DNA from: Clostridium simiarum
GTDB lineage: Bacteria > Bacillota > Clostridia > Clostridiales > Clostridiaceae
DNA: 64,000 nt
Direction of reading: 5' to 3'
Assembly: GCF_018919175.1 (NCBI RefSeq)
Contig: NZ_JAHLQL010000001.1
Location: 1,178,001-1,242,000, forward strand
Shown: piece by piece, positions 54,686 through 62,891 of the stretch
Layout of the letters: each line of letters starts with the position of its first letter
Numbering within the stretch: the first letter of the stretch is position 1
Program-made: the position numbers and the translations under genes
Notes under the pieces: generated by a model
Database searches by the model: none
Told to the model about the DNA's origin: nothing
The model's input: only the letters and a program-made list of their open reading frames with translations

Positions 54686-54831
54686 ATATCTTATCTCCTT
54701 TACAATTAAATCTATTTTTTATTTTTACTTACTTTTATTTCTTCTTAATCACAGATATATAACAAATGACTTTAACTATATTATTTTTCTTTCGTTATAT
54801 ACCCACCTACATAAATTCCATCCTCTCTTTA

Positions 54832-55584
54832 TTATTTACTTATCTTTTTTCCATCATTATTTGTAGAGATTTTTTTATATTCTGATTTTAAACACTCAAT
54901 AATCTCTGTCTTTTTTAGAGGTGAGGAGTGTCCTAAGAAACAAGTATCAAACTCTAAACTCTCTAACATCTTTATAAAATTTTGTAATTTAACCGAATCA
55001 TACTTGTAGTTATCATAAAAATCTATACTGTAAGCATCTCCTATAAATACTACCTTTTCTTCAGGTACATAAACTATAACAGAATCTTCTGAATGAGGAG
55101 CAATAACATTTTTTAAAATAACCACTAATCCTCCTAAATTTATTTCTAAATCATTTTTAAATACTATATCAGCAGGTATAACTTTTATATCTTGAAGAAC
55201 TTTATACTCTTTACGAATATTAATATCTGCAAATTCAATATCCTCTCCAGTTAAAAGACGCTTACTCATTGCTTCTTCCGTCCATTGCCATTTGGACATA
55301 ACTTTTAATCTTTCATTAGTTATTTCACATGCTATTGTTTTTCCAGTAACTGCATTCATTCCATAAGTATGATCCCAATGCCAATGAGTAATAGCCACAT
55401 AATCCGGTAATCTTAAGTTTGATTTTTCTATAGAGTCATTAAACTTTTCAACATGATTTCTTGAGTTTCCTGCATCCACCATTAAAGAATATTTATCTCC
55501 TTTAACGTATCCAAGTAATGGTCTATCTGTTTCTTTATCATTTTCAAGAAAATAAATTCTTTCTGTAACCTTTGTTAAGACCAT
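54832..55584 (-). CDS. Metallo-beta-lactamase-fold hydrolase
   Basis: About 250 residues with the MBL signature THWHWDHTYG (HxHxDH with two zinc-binding histidines) and later ligands in APHSEDSVIVY, IGDAYSIDFYDNYK and the terminal LGHSSP. It binds two metals and hydrolyses esters, thioesters or lactams; the substrate is unknown. The ATG at 55584 (MVLTKVTERIYFLEN) has GGTGGAG upstream; the longer frame from 55704 crosses a terminator hairpin. Confidence 0.82.
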   Translation of the reverse strand: MVLTKVTERIYFLENDKETDRPLLGYVKGDKYSLMVDAGNSRNHVEKFNDSIEKSNLRLPDYVAITHWHWDHTYGMNAVTGKTIACEITNERLKVMSKWQWTEEAMSKRLLTGEDIEFADINIRKEYKVLQDIKVIPADIVFKNDLEINLGGLVVILKNVIAPHSEDSVIVYVPEEKVVFIGDAYSIDFYDNYKYDSVKLQNFIKMLESLEFDTCFLGHSSPLKKTEIIECLKSEYKKISTNNDGKKISK

Positions 55585-56105
55585 AAAACACTCCACCTTT
55601 CTTAATATAAAACTAAAAAATCCCCACAGATGAACAATATCATCCATGGGGATTTTATTTATATAAAGATCTTTTATTATATTCAAATTAAACTTAATAC
55701 ACAATATATATATTTATCCCTATTTTAATTGTAAGATAAATAAACATATAGTTTTATATGTGTGTATTTATAGTTATTTTGTTTTTATATAAAAGAGTTT
55801 AATAGATGATATTGTTCTTAAAACGCATAGTTAAATAAAGCTCTATCTTAGAACTTTTTAAGCATTTCAAATTATTTACTTTTAATAATTTAGTTAAGAA
55901 CAAATAAAATCATTTCTTTAAATCTCCTTTTAATATAACTATAATTTTATTCAAGTATATAATCTATTATTCTTGTTGTCAACAGATTTTTCCTTCCAAA
56001 GACAATATTAGCAATTAGGCTAATAAGAATTTCATAAATTTTTCGGTGAAGAATAAGCGTTACTATACTAAATAAAGCAGATCTTATATAGTGTTACTAA
56101 ACGTT
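55585..56105. other. Intergenic region with terminator
   Basis: About 520 bases between the radical SAM/SPASM gene and the MBL hydrolase. It contains the terminator at 55618-55655 and the MBL promoter region. No small precursor peptide with a good ribosome site was found here. Confidence 0.5.
55618..55655. terminator. Terminator upstream of the MBL gene
   Basis: Nine-base-pair stem AAATCCCCA/TGGGGATTT with a 20-nt loop and flanking A/T runs; bidirectional. Confidence 0.65.
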
Positions 56106-57194
56106 TCATAATAAAAGTTTTTTTACTTCTTCTTCTTTTTCAAACAATACACAGCCACCCTTATGTTCACCCAGAAGCATTTCTGTTGCACTTAATTTTT
56201 TAAATAATGGTGATTGTAATGCATCTAGTAAACTAGAATCTTTTAGATTTGTATCAGAAAAAGGTGAAAATGGACATGGTTCTACGCCTCCATCTGTGTT
56301 AATGTGGAAGAAGCCTCTGCCAGCAGCAAGACATCCTCCAGAATGTTTTTCATCTCCTGGAAAAGAAATAAAAATCATATCTTCATAGCTTTTTCGTAGA
56401 AATGCTTGTTCATTTTCAAGATAACTACGTTCCTTATCTGTTGGTGCCAAAGCTTTAGTTGAAGCATCTACTGGTACATATTCCACAAAAATTACTACCT
56501 TGCAGCCTCTTTTATATAACTCTGATATAAAGTCTTTCCTTGTTACAGTATATATGTTTTCAGATGTAACAGTTATAGAAACTCCATATAATATACCTTT
56601 AGATTTAAGGGAATCCATTTTATTTATGAGAAGTTCATAGATCCCTTTACCACGTCTAGTATCAGTTTTGTTCTCATCACCTTCAATACTAATCACAGGT
56701 ACAAGATTTCTATTAGAATCGAAAAGCTTAATATATTCTTCATCAATCATAGTACCATTTGTGAATATAGGAAAAATAATTTCTTTAATTTGAGAAGCTT
56801 TTTCTATAACATCTTTCCTCATTAAAGGTTCCCCACCAGCTAGCAATATGAAAGAAATCCCAAGTTCTTTCCCTTGTTTAAATATATCTTCCCATTGAGC
56901 ATTAGTCATTTGTTTTTTGTTAGACTTTTCACTACAGGAATTATTTGCTCTAGCATAGCAACCTTTACAAAAGAGATTACAGTTACTAGTGATACTGGAG
57001 ATTAGGAAGGGTGGAATATGCTGTCCTTTATCTTCAAAAGCTTTTCTTTTTTTAGCAGCTTTTTTGCTTTCTAAAATATATCTCATAATGAATGTTGTTT
57101 CTTTTGGATTCTGAAAGGATGCCTTAATTGCACCCTTCACAATATTCTCAACGCCATCATTTAAATAATCAACTAGACTAAACTCTATACCCAT
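56106..57194 (-). CDS. Radical SAM/SPASM protein without a visible partner
   Basis: About 362 residues. The radical SAM motif is C72-C76-C79 (CNLFCKGC), GGEP is at 120-123, and C-terminal cysteines (GGCLAAGRGFFHINTDGG, EPCPFSPFSD, GGCVLF) suggest a SPASM or twitch domain. The ATG at 57194 follows GGGGAG; an ATG at 57224 has no site. No precursor peptide or transporter lies beside it. It may act on a metabolite or a peptide encoded elsewhere. Confidence 0.78.
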   Translation of the reverse strand: MGIEFSLVDYLNDGVENIVKGAIKASFQNPKETTFIMRYILESKKAAKKRKAFEDKGQHIPPFLISSITSNCNLFCKGCYARANNSCSEKSNKKQMTNAQWEDIFKQGKELGISFILLAGGEPLMRKDVIEKASQIKEIIFPIFTNGTMIDEEYIKLFDSNRNLVPVISIEGDENKTDTRRGKGIYELLINKMDSLKSKGILYGVSITVTSENIYTVTRKDFISELYKRGCKVVIFVEYVPVDASTKALAPTDKERSYLENEQAFLRKSYEDMIFISFPGDEKHSGGCLAAGRGFFHINTDGGVEPCPFSPFSDTNLKDSSLLDALQSPLFKKLSATEMLLGEHKGGCVLFEKEEEVKKLLL

Positions 57195-57464
57195 TTCAAT
57201 GCTATCTCCCCATAAATTATTCATTAATTTTATATTTTCTTTGAATGAACAGCAAATTTCTATAATATTTACAACCTACTTTCACTCTTGCTATTGCAAC
57301 TTATATTTAAATACATTATAGCACTATATGGTAAAATTTTCATGTAGTTTCTGAAATTGCTCGGTAATTACTGTAGCATAATGTAAGTTTTTTAAACAAA
57401 TATAAAATTTATAAATATATACTATTTTAAACCTCTCTTTATAAAAGACTCATTTTATGTTTTA

Positions 57465-58202
57465 TTAATTTTTACTTAATAAGAACTCTAATGCAACTTT
57501 ATTTCTATTTAACATATTTTCGTGATGATCATAATCATCCCAAATCATTTTTACATTTTCTTCTCCTATTCGCCTCTTGAATATTTCATAAGATTGTTCA
57601 GAAAACTTTGGCATATATCTTTGAATAGTAACTTTATTGTGACCTTCCTTTTTACCAGCAATTATTATAAGTTTAAAATCATCATTTACTATATTTTCTT
57701 CACCTATAAAATTAATCCATCTCTCATACCATTGAGATGCACATATACTTGCAATTTTACCATAATTGTTATTTTTATAAATTGAATATAAAGAAACTAA
57801 CCCTCCAAGAGAATGTCCCATAATCTTTCTATCTTTCTTATTTGTACTTACTTTAAATTCATTTTCAATATAGCCTTGTAAATCCTTTAATAAAAATCTT
57901 AGATATTTATCTGCTTGTCCTTCAAAATCATGGAATCTTTCATGCTGTGACTTTGAAAACCAGGGTGTATATTCATTTAACCTATCAATAGGGGTAATTC
58001 CAACTATTATATGCTCTTCTAATAGTCCCTTTGAAAATCCCTCTTCTATATCATCAATTATTTTTGTTAAAAACCCTTTAAATTTATCTCCATCATGAGC
58101 ATAAACTACAGGATATCTTTTATTTGAGGTATCATATCCTTCCGGTAAATAAATAAATATTTCTCTTTTTAATACTGTTCTTGTTAAAATCGTTCCTTTC
58201 AT
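57465..58202 (-). CDS. Alpha/beta-hydrolase esterase (siderophore-esterase-like)
   Basis: A 245-residue esterase of the PF00756 (D-type esterase/Fes) fold: RYPVVYAHDGD early, the nucleophile elbow GHSLGGLVSLYS (about residue 130), and the C-terminal catalytic histidine probably in DYDHHENML. An upstream Fur-box-like palindrome suggests iron control, so hydrolysis of ferric siderophore esters is a reasonable guess. No siderophore genes lie nearby. The start is ATG 58202 with a weak GAAGGG site. Confidence 0.75.
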   Translation of the reverse strand: MKGTILTRTVLKREIFIYLPEGYDTSNKRYPVVYAHDGDKFKGFLTKIIDDIEEGFSKGLLEEHIIVGITPIDRLNEYTPWFSKSQHERFHDFEGQADKYLRFLLKDLQGYIENEFKVSTNKKDRKIMGHSLGGLVSLYSIYKNNNYGKIASICASQWYERWINFIGEENIVNDDFKLIIIAGKKEGHNKVTIQRYMPKFSEQSYEIFKRRIGEENVKMIWDDYDHHENMLNRNKVALEFLLSKN

Positions 58203-58208
58203 CTTTCT

Positions 58209-58310
58209 TTATCCCTTCTTTAATTTATCTGGAGAAACTCCGAACTTTTTTGAATATCCTACTAAAATAAAATTCCTCATTATAACCAACTCTTTTTTCA
58301 AATCAGCCTT
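58209..58310 (-). pseudogene. Remnant of an AraC-family regulator C-terminus
   Basis: Two frames together read the last helix-turn-helix of an AraC protein: VGYNEEFYFSRIFKK, then in the next frame FGVSPDKLKKG and a stop at 58209. The break lies at a run of A. The rest of the gene is gone. It stands between the Fur-like box and the esterase. Confidence 0.65.
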
Positions 58311-58325
58311 TATAGTCTTAAAGAA

Positions 58326-58345
58326 AATGATAATTATTATTAATT
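58326..58345. promoter_or_regulatory. Fur-box-like palindrome
   Basis: AATGATAATTATTATTAATT follows the Fur consensus of GATAAT repeats. It sits upstream of the AraC remnant and esterase, in an AT-rich promoter-like stretch. Confidence 0.55.
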
Positions 58346-58535
58346 AATTTGTAACAACTAGTATACCCTATTTTTTGCACCTATTCAAGAAAGGATGTTA
58401 ATATGCAATTTTTTAAACTCTAACGAATATTACTAATTTATTTTTTAACTGTCTATTATACTGAGTGTTTTCATCTAAATCCGTAATAATCTTCTCCTAG
58501 CACACTATTTATTATTTTAATTTTCCTAAATAAAA

Positions 58536-58572
58536 AAGATATATTAATACATCTACTGTATTAATATATCTT
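58536..58572 (-). terminator. Perfect 16-bp terminator hairpin
   Basis: AAGATATATTAATACA/TGTATTAATATATCTT with a 5-nt loop, followed by TTTTTATTT on the minus strand. It ends the DUF4272 transcription unit. Confidence 0.85.
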
Positions 58573-58704
58573 GGTGGATTCTATAGTAAAGTCGATACAT
58601 GACCTTTAAAATCCATCATTAGCATAAACTTAGTTTTATCTATCACACTGCTTCTCCTATATAACCCTAAGCATATAATATATCTTGCATATTTATATCT
58701 ATCA

Positions 58705-58836
58705 CTATTTTCTTATTGATGCTAATTTAATTAAATCACTAAGTCCTTTTCTGAAATTGATGGATTTCCATAATATACTGTATCGTGATGAAATGCCCAT
58801 TATCCATATTATTGAATCATAATTAAATAATTTCAT
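58705..58836 (-). CDS. Small ORF downstream of the DUF4272 gene
   Basis: A 43-residue frame starting MKLFNYDSIIWIMGISS and ending LASIRK, 12 nt after the DUF4272 stop and before the shared terminator. The ribosome site is weak. It could be a short cotranscribed protein or the start of a truncated gene. No family. Confidence 0.35.
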   Translation of the reverse strand: MKLFNYDSIIWIMGISSRYSILWKSINFRKGLSDLIKLASIRK

Positions 58837-58847
58837 ATTCTAATTTA

Positions 58848-59516
58848 TTAAGTATCTGTTGAGACACTATCCCAATTAGCATTATATGTACCTTTTCCAA
58901 TTAGCCAGTTTAATCCCCAATGACGTTCAAATACGACTCCTGAATCTAAACCTTCTGGCGGATTTCCCCCATGTATTCTAGCCTCTACACAAGCCCAGTT
59001 ATAACGATAAATTAAATCCGCCTCTTCTAATATTTCCTCTATACTTTTTAATTTAACTTTTTTCATAAAATCATTAAAATGTTCACAGTCTGCTACTGCA
59101 TGAATAGCAAAGTCACAATCACATACTTGAGAAGGATATTCTAGTTTATCTACAATTCCTAGTGCCCAAATAAGTGTCCAATAGGCTTCATATTTCCATG
59201 CCATATTAATTATATCTTGCTTTTCTGGATTACCAAATATAATTTTCTTCTCAGCTTCTGTTAATTCTTCTTTTACCCCATACTTCTCTAAAAAACCTTT
59301 GAAAAAATCTTTGGATTCTTCAATATTTTCTCCGCTATTAATATCACAAGCTACTTGAATGGAGATTAAACAAGCAATAGCACGTTTAGCTATTTCTTCT
59401 GCACTTCGCACCTCTATTTCATTTACATCCTCAATAACTGGAAGTCCTTCCATATATGGAACTTTATTAGCTTTTAATATTTCTATAGATTTTTGTTTTC
59501 TTTCCAATGGATTCAC
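58848..59516 (-). CDS. DUF4272-family protein
   Basis: A 222-residue protein matching the DUF4272 pattern: an N-terminal helix ending VRSAEEIAKRAIACLISIQVA, the region INMAWKYEAYWTLIWALGIVDKLEYP and the C-terminal RYNWACVEARIHGGNPPEGLDSGVVFERHWGLNWLIG. The function of the family is unknown. The start is a GTG seven bases after GGGGG, overlapping the preceding small ORF by 4 nt. Confidence 0.82.
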   Translation of the reverse strand: MNPLERKQKSIEILKANKVPYMEGLPVIEDVNEIEVRSAEEIAKRAIACLISIQVACDINSGENIEESKDFFKGFLEKYGVKEELTEAEKKIIFGNPEKQDIINMAWKYEAYWTLIWALGIVDKLEYPSQVCDCDFAIHAVADCEHFNDFMKKVKLKSIEEILEEADLIYRYNWACVEARIHGGNPPEGLDSGVVFERHWGLNWLIGKGTYNANWDSVSTDT

Positions 59517-59683
59517 ACTCTTTCCCCCTTATATCTTGCAGTATTCATTATAAATACTAAATCTTTATACCTAAACTCATTCATTTGATTTGGCATAAAA
59601 TATCCTAGGCTTTTATTAGTTGAAAATGCTCCTGTTTTAATTGGATCTGGATGATATTTAAATTTTGGTAAATCTTTCTCCAT
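59513..59683 (-). CDS. Truncated CbrC-like (UPF0167) protein
   Basis: From ATG 59683 the frame reads MEKDLPKFKYHPDPIKTGAF, the typical start of the CbrC/UPF0167 family, then departs after about 20 residues and ends at 56. The cysteine-rich remainder of the family (normally about 180 residues) is missing. It overlaps the DUF4272 gene, so it looks like a truncated gene fused to the DUF4272 leader. Confidence 0.55.
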   Translation of the reverse strand: MEKDLPKFKYHPDPIKTGAFSTNKSLGYFMPNQMNEFRYKDLVFIMNTARYKGERV

Positions 59684-59733
59684 GTATAACACCACTTCTT
59701 AATAAATATACTTTATTATAATTTCACCATTTA

Positions 59734-59871
59734 TTATGATTTAAAATAATCATCAATTATATTTTTAATTTTACCATAACCAATACACTCATATTCACCA
59801 TATTCAATTAAAATATTAATAAATAAATCTTCGTAAACTAAAGCAACCCACAGAAATCTAAATTTTAGATT
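59734..59871 (-). pseudogene. C-terminal remnant of an unknown protein
   Basis: An open frame without a start reads ENLKFRFLWVALVYEDLFIN and ends with YGKIKNIIDDYFKS. The sequence looks coding and may be the tail of an immunity-like protein, but only about 42 residues remain. A GAAATCTAA/TTAGATTTTC hairpin (with CCCAC/GTGGG) overlaps its start at about 59848-59881. Confidence 0.35.
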
Positions 59872-60079
59872 TTCGTGGGTTTAAATATTAGAGGCGAGGC
59901 ATGGCTTCTAATATCCACCAAAATAGGCATAACTCTAAACTAAAACTCTTCTAGAAACTTTATTATTAAATGAATTTCCACCTATAGGCGGTTCTTTGGT
60001 TTCAATGATGGAGACAGATAAACGGTATAGTCCCAAATATACAAAATATATTGAGAATTTCAGACATAATTAAACTATA

Positions 60080-60098
60080 GGGAGTTTTTATTACTCCC
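60080..60098 (-). terminator. Terminator after the hsdS cassette
   Basis: Short stem GGGAGT/ACTCCC with a 7-nt loop, directly after the silent hsdS cassette on the minus strand. Confidence 0.5.
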
Positions 60099-60114
60099 AC
60101 TCTACTACTTAATT

Positions 60115-60135
60115 AAATTTCAATTTGTCGACTTG
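60115..60135 (-). repeat. hsdS cassette repeat R2, silent copy
   Basis: Twenty-one bases (AAATTTCAATTTGTCGACTT and G) identical to 62976-62996 in the full hsdS gene; similarity continues with few changes for about 45 nt more. It encodes QVDKLKF in both genes. Confidence 0.85.
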
Positions 60136-60661
60136 GTTGACGAAGTCGGCGAATTGGTTTTGAAGTTCTATTGGTGGACATAAGAACTCCATAGATTTTA
60201 CTTCATTCATGGATGGAAAATTAGGTATTCCGCTTCCTCTACTAAATCCAAATAGTTTATCTTGAATTTGTTCATTTCTGAATAACTGCATAAAATAGAT
60301 ATTGTTCATAATATTTTGATCTAAAGTTATTTTTAATAACGCTTGATTTATAATTCCTTTTTTAGCTCCTTCTGGTACTTCCGATATTCTACCAAGTGTA
60401 ACCCCTGAACAACTTACAAGTAAGTCTTTTGGATCTACCTTAAACATAATCATTTCATCATATTTTTCTTTACTTATAAAATACTTAGCATACTCAAAAT
60501 CATTATGTATAGCATGACGTTGCTCATATACTAAATATCCTTTTTGTATAAAGTCATCTTTTTTTAATGAGCCTCCAAATGGACCTCTTTTCAGTGCATA
60601 TTTATCTTCAGTAATTATTTCTGGTAATGTTTTTCCTATAAATCTTTTTTCTATAGGATTT

Positions 60662-60687
60662 CCAAACATCTCGATAAATCTCGATTT
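60662..60687 (-). repeat. hsdS cassette repeat R1, silent copy
   Basis: Twenty-six bases identical to 63499-63524 in the full gene, in the same orientation. It encodes the central conserved KSRFIEMFG. Together with R2 it frames the exchangeable recognition domain. Confidence 0.88.
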
Positions 60688-60715
60688 GACTTTGTTAATT
60701 ACAATTTATAAAAAA

Positions 60716-61702
60716 CTATCCAATATACTTCCTATGAGAAATCTTAACATTATTTTGATTTACCATTGCATATTGAAGAGTTGTATCTATCTTTTGATGT
60801 CCTAAAAGGTGTTGTACCTGTTCTATAGGCATTCCCTTATCAATGGCTCTTGTTGCAAGTGTTCTTCTAAATTTATGAGGATGTAACTTGTTAATATTAA
60901 GCTTTTTTCCCAAAGCTCTCATTCTAATTTCAACTCCACTAATATTTAACCTATTATGCGGTTCTATTAGTGATACAAATAATGCTCTATTATCATCGAC
61001 TCTACTATTAAGATAATTTTGCAAATGTATTTTGGTTCTAGCATCAAAATAAACCCTTCTTTGTTTATCACCTTTTCCTTCAACAATACATTCTCTCTCA
61101 TTAAAATCTATATCATCAATATTTAACTTTACTAATTCTCCAACACGTATTCCAGTAGAGTTTAACAAATCTATAATTGCAAGGTCACGTATTTCTTTAC
61201 AATTATCGCGCATTATTTCTAAATGCTCATCTGTATATGTTTCTTTCACGATTTTTCCAGTTCTTATTTTATGAATCCGTCTTACTGGACTCTTTAAAAC
61301 ATAATTTTCATCCTCAAGCCACGAAAAGAATGTGGATAGGATCCTTCTAACATTATCAACAGTGACCTTGCTACAATTACTTCTTTTATGATATCCCGCT
61401 AAGTATTCTCTTAAGTCCTCTGTTGTAATATGCTTAACTGGTTTGTCTAAGGCTTTTAACATATTTTCTATGGTTGATTTATAATATTTAATAGATTTTT
61501 CTGAGCATCCTTCTACTCGCTTTGCACAAATAAATATGTTGCAATAATTTACTTCCTCATTAGCTAAATTTTTGTTGCTGGCTTCATCTATAAAATCTAC
61601 CCCCTGTAGCCTTCTCAATAAAACTTTATGAAGCTCTTCCATTTGCATATTATTAAGTAACTTTACCATTTCCTGTTCAATTTCAACAATAAGCTTTTCC
61701 AC
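60716..61702 (-). CDS. Tyrosine recombinase of the hsdS locus
   Basis: A 328-residue site-specific recombinase. The N-terminal core-binding domain (about 45-145) is followed by the catalytic domain with R186 (STGIRVGEL), K in the 210-213 turn, H276-x-x-R279 (HKFRRTLATRAIDKG), H302 (LLGHQKIDTT) and nucleophile Y311. All catalytic residues are present. It lies directly beside the silent hsdS cassette, as phase-variation recombinases do in type I restriction loci. The start is a GTG after GAGAGG. It ends 28 nt before the 26-nt repeat. Confidence 0.9.
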   Translation of the reverse strand: MEKLIVEIEQEMVKLLNNMQMEELHKVLLRRLQGVDFIDEASNKNLANEEVNYCNIFICAKRVEGCSEKSIKYYKSTIENMLKALDKPVKHITTEDLREYLAGYHKRSNCSKVTVDNVRRILSTFFSWLEDENYVLKSPVRRIHKIRTGKIVKETYTDEHLEIMRDNCKEIRDLAIIDLLNSTGIRVGELVKLNIDDIDFNERECIVEGKGDKQRRVYFDARTKIHLQNYLNSRVDDNRALFVSLIEPHNRLNISGVEIRMRALGKKLNINKLHPHKFRRTLATRAIDKGMPIEQVQHLLGHQKIDTTLQYAMVNQNNVKISHRKYIG

Positions 61703-61754
61703 TACAATCTACCTCTCTTTTAACATTTTGATTGTAGTATTATTGACAAGTTTA

Positions 61755-61901
61755 TTATCTTTTTTTCATAACTTTTATTGTATAATCTAAATTTTTAGCA
61801 ATGCTTAATTCATCTTCTACTTTTTTTATAACTTGTTTTGCCCTATTGTTTAAATTTAAAGCTTCTTCTGCATTTGGCTTAAATTTTGCATTGCTAACCT
61901 C
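61755..61901 (-). pseudogene. Remnant of a small helical protein
   Basis: An open frame without a start reads NAKFKPNAEEALNLNNRAKQ and ends with SIAKNLDYTIKVMKKR, a charged helical tail. It lies between the small gene at 61985 and the recombinase. The sequence looks coding and may be the end of a lost gene. Family unknown. Confidence 0.4.
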
Positions 61902-61984
61902 TTAAGAAATCTACTAAAGTACTAAATACGCGCCTTTAGCGTATTCTTTAAATTGAATTCATAAATTTAAATGCTATTGTAAAA

Positions 61985-62209
61985 TTAATTCAAAATAGCT
62001 CTATCAATAAACTCCCCAACATTATTTACTATATTGAAAGGTTCATATTCCTTCCACATTTCTAAATTAGATAATAAAACAACCTGCTTATCCTTTCCTT
62101 CTAATTTATAATTTAATAAATCATCTATCATATCTACCTCTTTAGAATCATTTGAACCATAAACTAATGATCCTATGGAATCGAATTTTTTAACTAATAT
62201 ATAATACAT
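61985..62209 (-). CDS. Small protein overlapping the RelA/SpoT-fold gene, possible antitoxin
   Basis: A 74-residue protein beginning MYYILVKKFDSIGSLVYGSN and containing the acidic DSKEVDMIDDLLN. Its ATG lies within the last 20 nt of the upstream RelA/SpoT-fold gene and has GGAGG nine bases before it, so translation is coupled. Toxic small alarmone synthetases are encoded beside small antitoxins, usually overlapping or adjacent. The antitoxin role is inferred from this and not from a recognised family. Confidence 0.6.
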   Translation of the reverse strand: MYYILVKKFDSIGSLVYGSNDSKEVDMIDDLLNYKLEGKDKQVVLLSNLEMWKEYEPFNIVNNVGEFIDRAILN

Positions 62210-62774
62210 TTTTCAATACCTCCTTAAAATCCTCTTCATTGCTTATAATACCATTATCATATAACTCTTTTAATTTTACTCCTATAGTATTATCCTTATA
62301 TTTATATATATATTTGTGAAGCCACATATTAAATATATAATCTCTTTTGGTGAAAAATTGTATTTCTATCGGATAATGGTAATTGCTTTTCTTATAATAA
62401 ATATGATACCCTCTATATCCATCATCGTTTTTCTTGCCATTTGTCATATCTACGTGTTTTATATTATCATTACTTAAAACTATATTGTAAGTTTCAACTA
62501 TAACCCTAATTCCTAATATATCATTGAAACATGAACCTATTTCTTTACTTGGGTAATATCTATCATATTTAAGCTTTATGGATTGTAGAGATTTGATTCT
62601 ATATGTGTAGTCATCTAATAACCTTCTTCTTTTCTTTAAAAATAACCTATAGTCATTAAGTTCTTCTATTAAAACTTCCTTGTCTACTTTTCTAAGCGTA
62701 TTCTTTAGATTCTTCCCTAATTTCGTTTCATAACTTATTGCATCTAAGGTTCTAATTAATTTATTATTATCCAC
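62190..62774 (-). CDS. RelA/SpoT-domain protein, toxSAS-like
   Basis: A 194-residue single-domain protein with the (p)ppGpp-synthetase fold: R59-I-K61...S65-I-K...K69 (ATP-binding strand RIKSLQSIKLK), D85-I-L-G88-I-R90, the G-loop region G119-Y-R-G-Y-H124 and E137-I-Q139. No hydrolase, TGS or ACT domains are present. Small stand-alone synthetases like this, encoded with a short overlapping partner, match toxic alarmone synthetases (toxSAS), some of which pyrophosphorylate tRNA. The FT in place of RT after EIQ is a small deviation. The start is a GTG after GGTGAGG. The gene lies 117 nt after hsdS. Confidence 0.78.
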   Translation of the reverse strand: MDNNKLIRTLDAISYETKLGKNLKNTLRKVDKEVLIEELNDYRLFLKKRRRLLDDYTYRIKSLQSIKLKYDRYYPSKEIGSCFNDILGIRVIVETYNIVLSNDNIKHVDMTNGKKNDDGYRGYHIYYKKSNYHYPIEIQFFTKRDYIFNMWLHKYIYKYKDNTIGVKLKELYDNGIISNEEDFKEVLKNVLYIS

Positions 62775-62891
62775 TATTCCTCACCTCTCATCCAAACTTA
62801 TAAATAACATTTTATTTATATTGTAGTTTTTCCAATCCACCTGAAAGATAAAAATGTTGTTTATGTTATGTCTTTCTTAGATAAATCAATT

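Larger units (their letters stand above)
60109..60687 (-). pseudogene. Silent hsdS target-recognition cassette
   Basis: Minus-strand frame of about 186 codons from an internal ATG (MFGNPIEKR) that corresponds to the second target-recognition domain and end of a type I restriction specificity subunit. Upstream the frame reads KSRFIEMFG but meets a stop without a start, so there is no independent expression. It is bounded by two sequences shared with the full hsdS gene: a 26-nt block (60662-60687) and AAATTTCAATTTGTCGACTT at the end. After KLKF the tail of the complete gene is missing. It is a spare recognition domain for recombination. Confidence 0.85.

Noticed and set aside
55584..55704. Longer start of the MBL hydrolase
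   Set aside because: The extension crosses a terminator hairpin and has no ribosome site, whereas GGTGGAG precedes the ATG at 55584.
55585..57464. Search for a RiPP precursor beside the second SPASM protein
   Set aside because: No short ORF with a good ribosome site and cysteine- or glycine-rich tail was found in the flanking regions.
60109..60687. Silent hsdS as an independent gene starting at MFGNP
   Set aside because: No ribosome site or promoter; the ATG lies inside the conserved KSRFIEMFG block and a stop precedes it.
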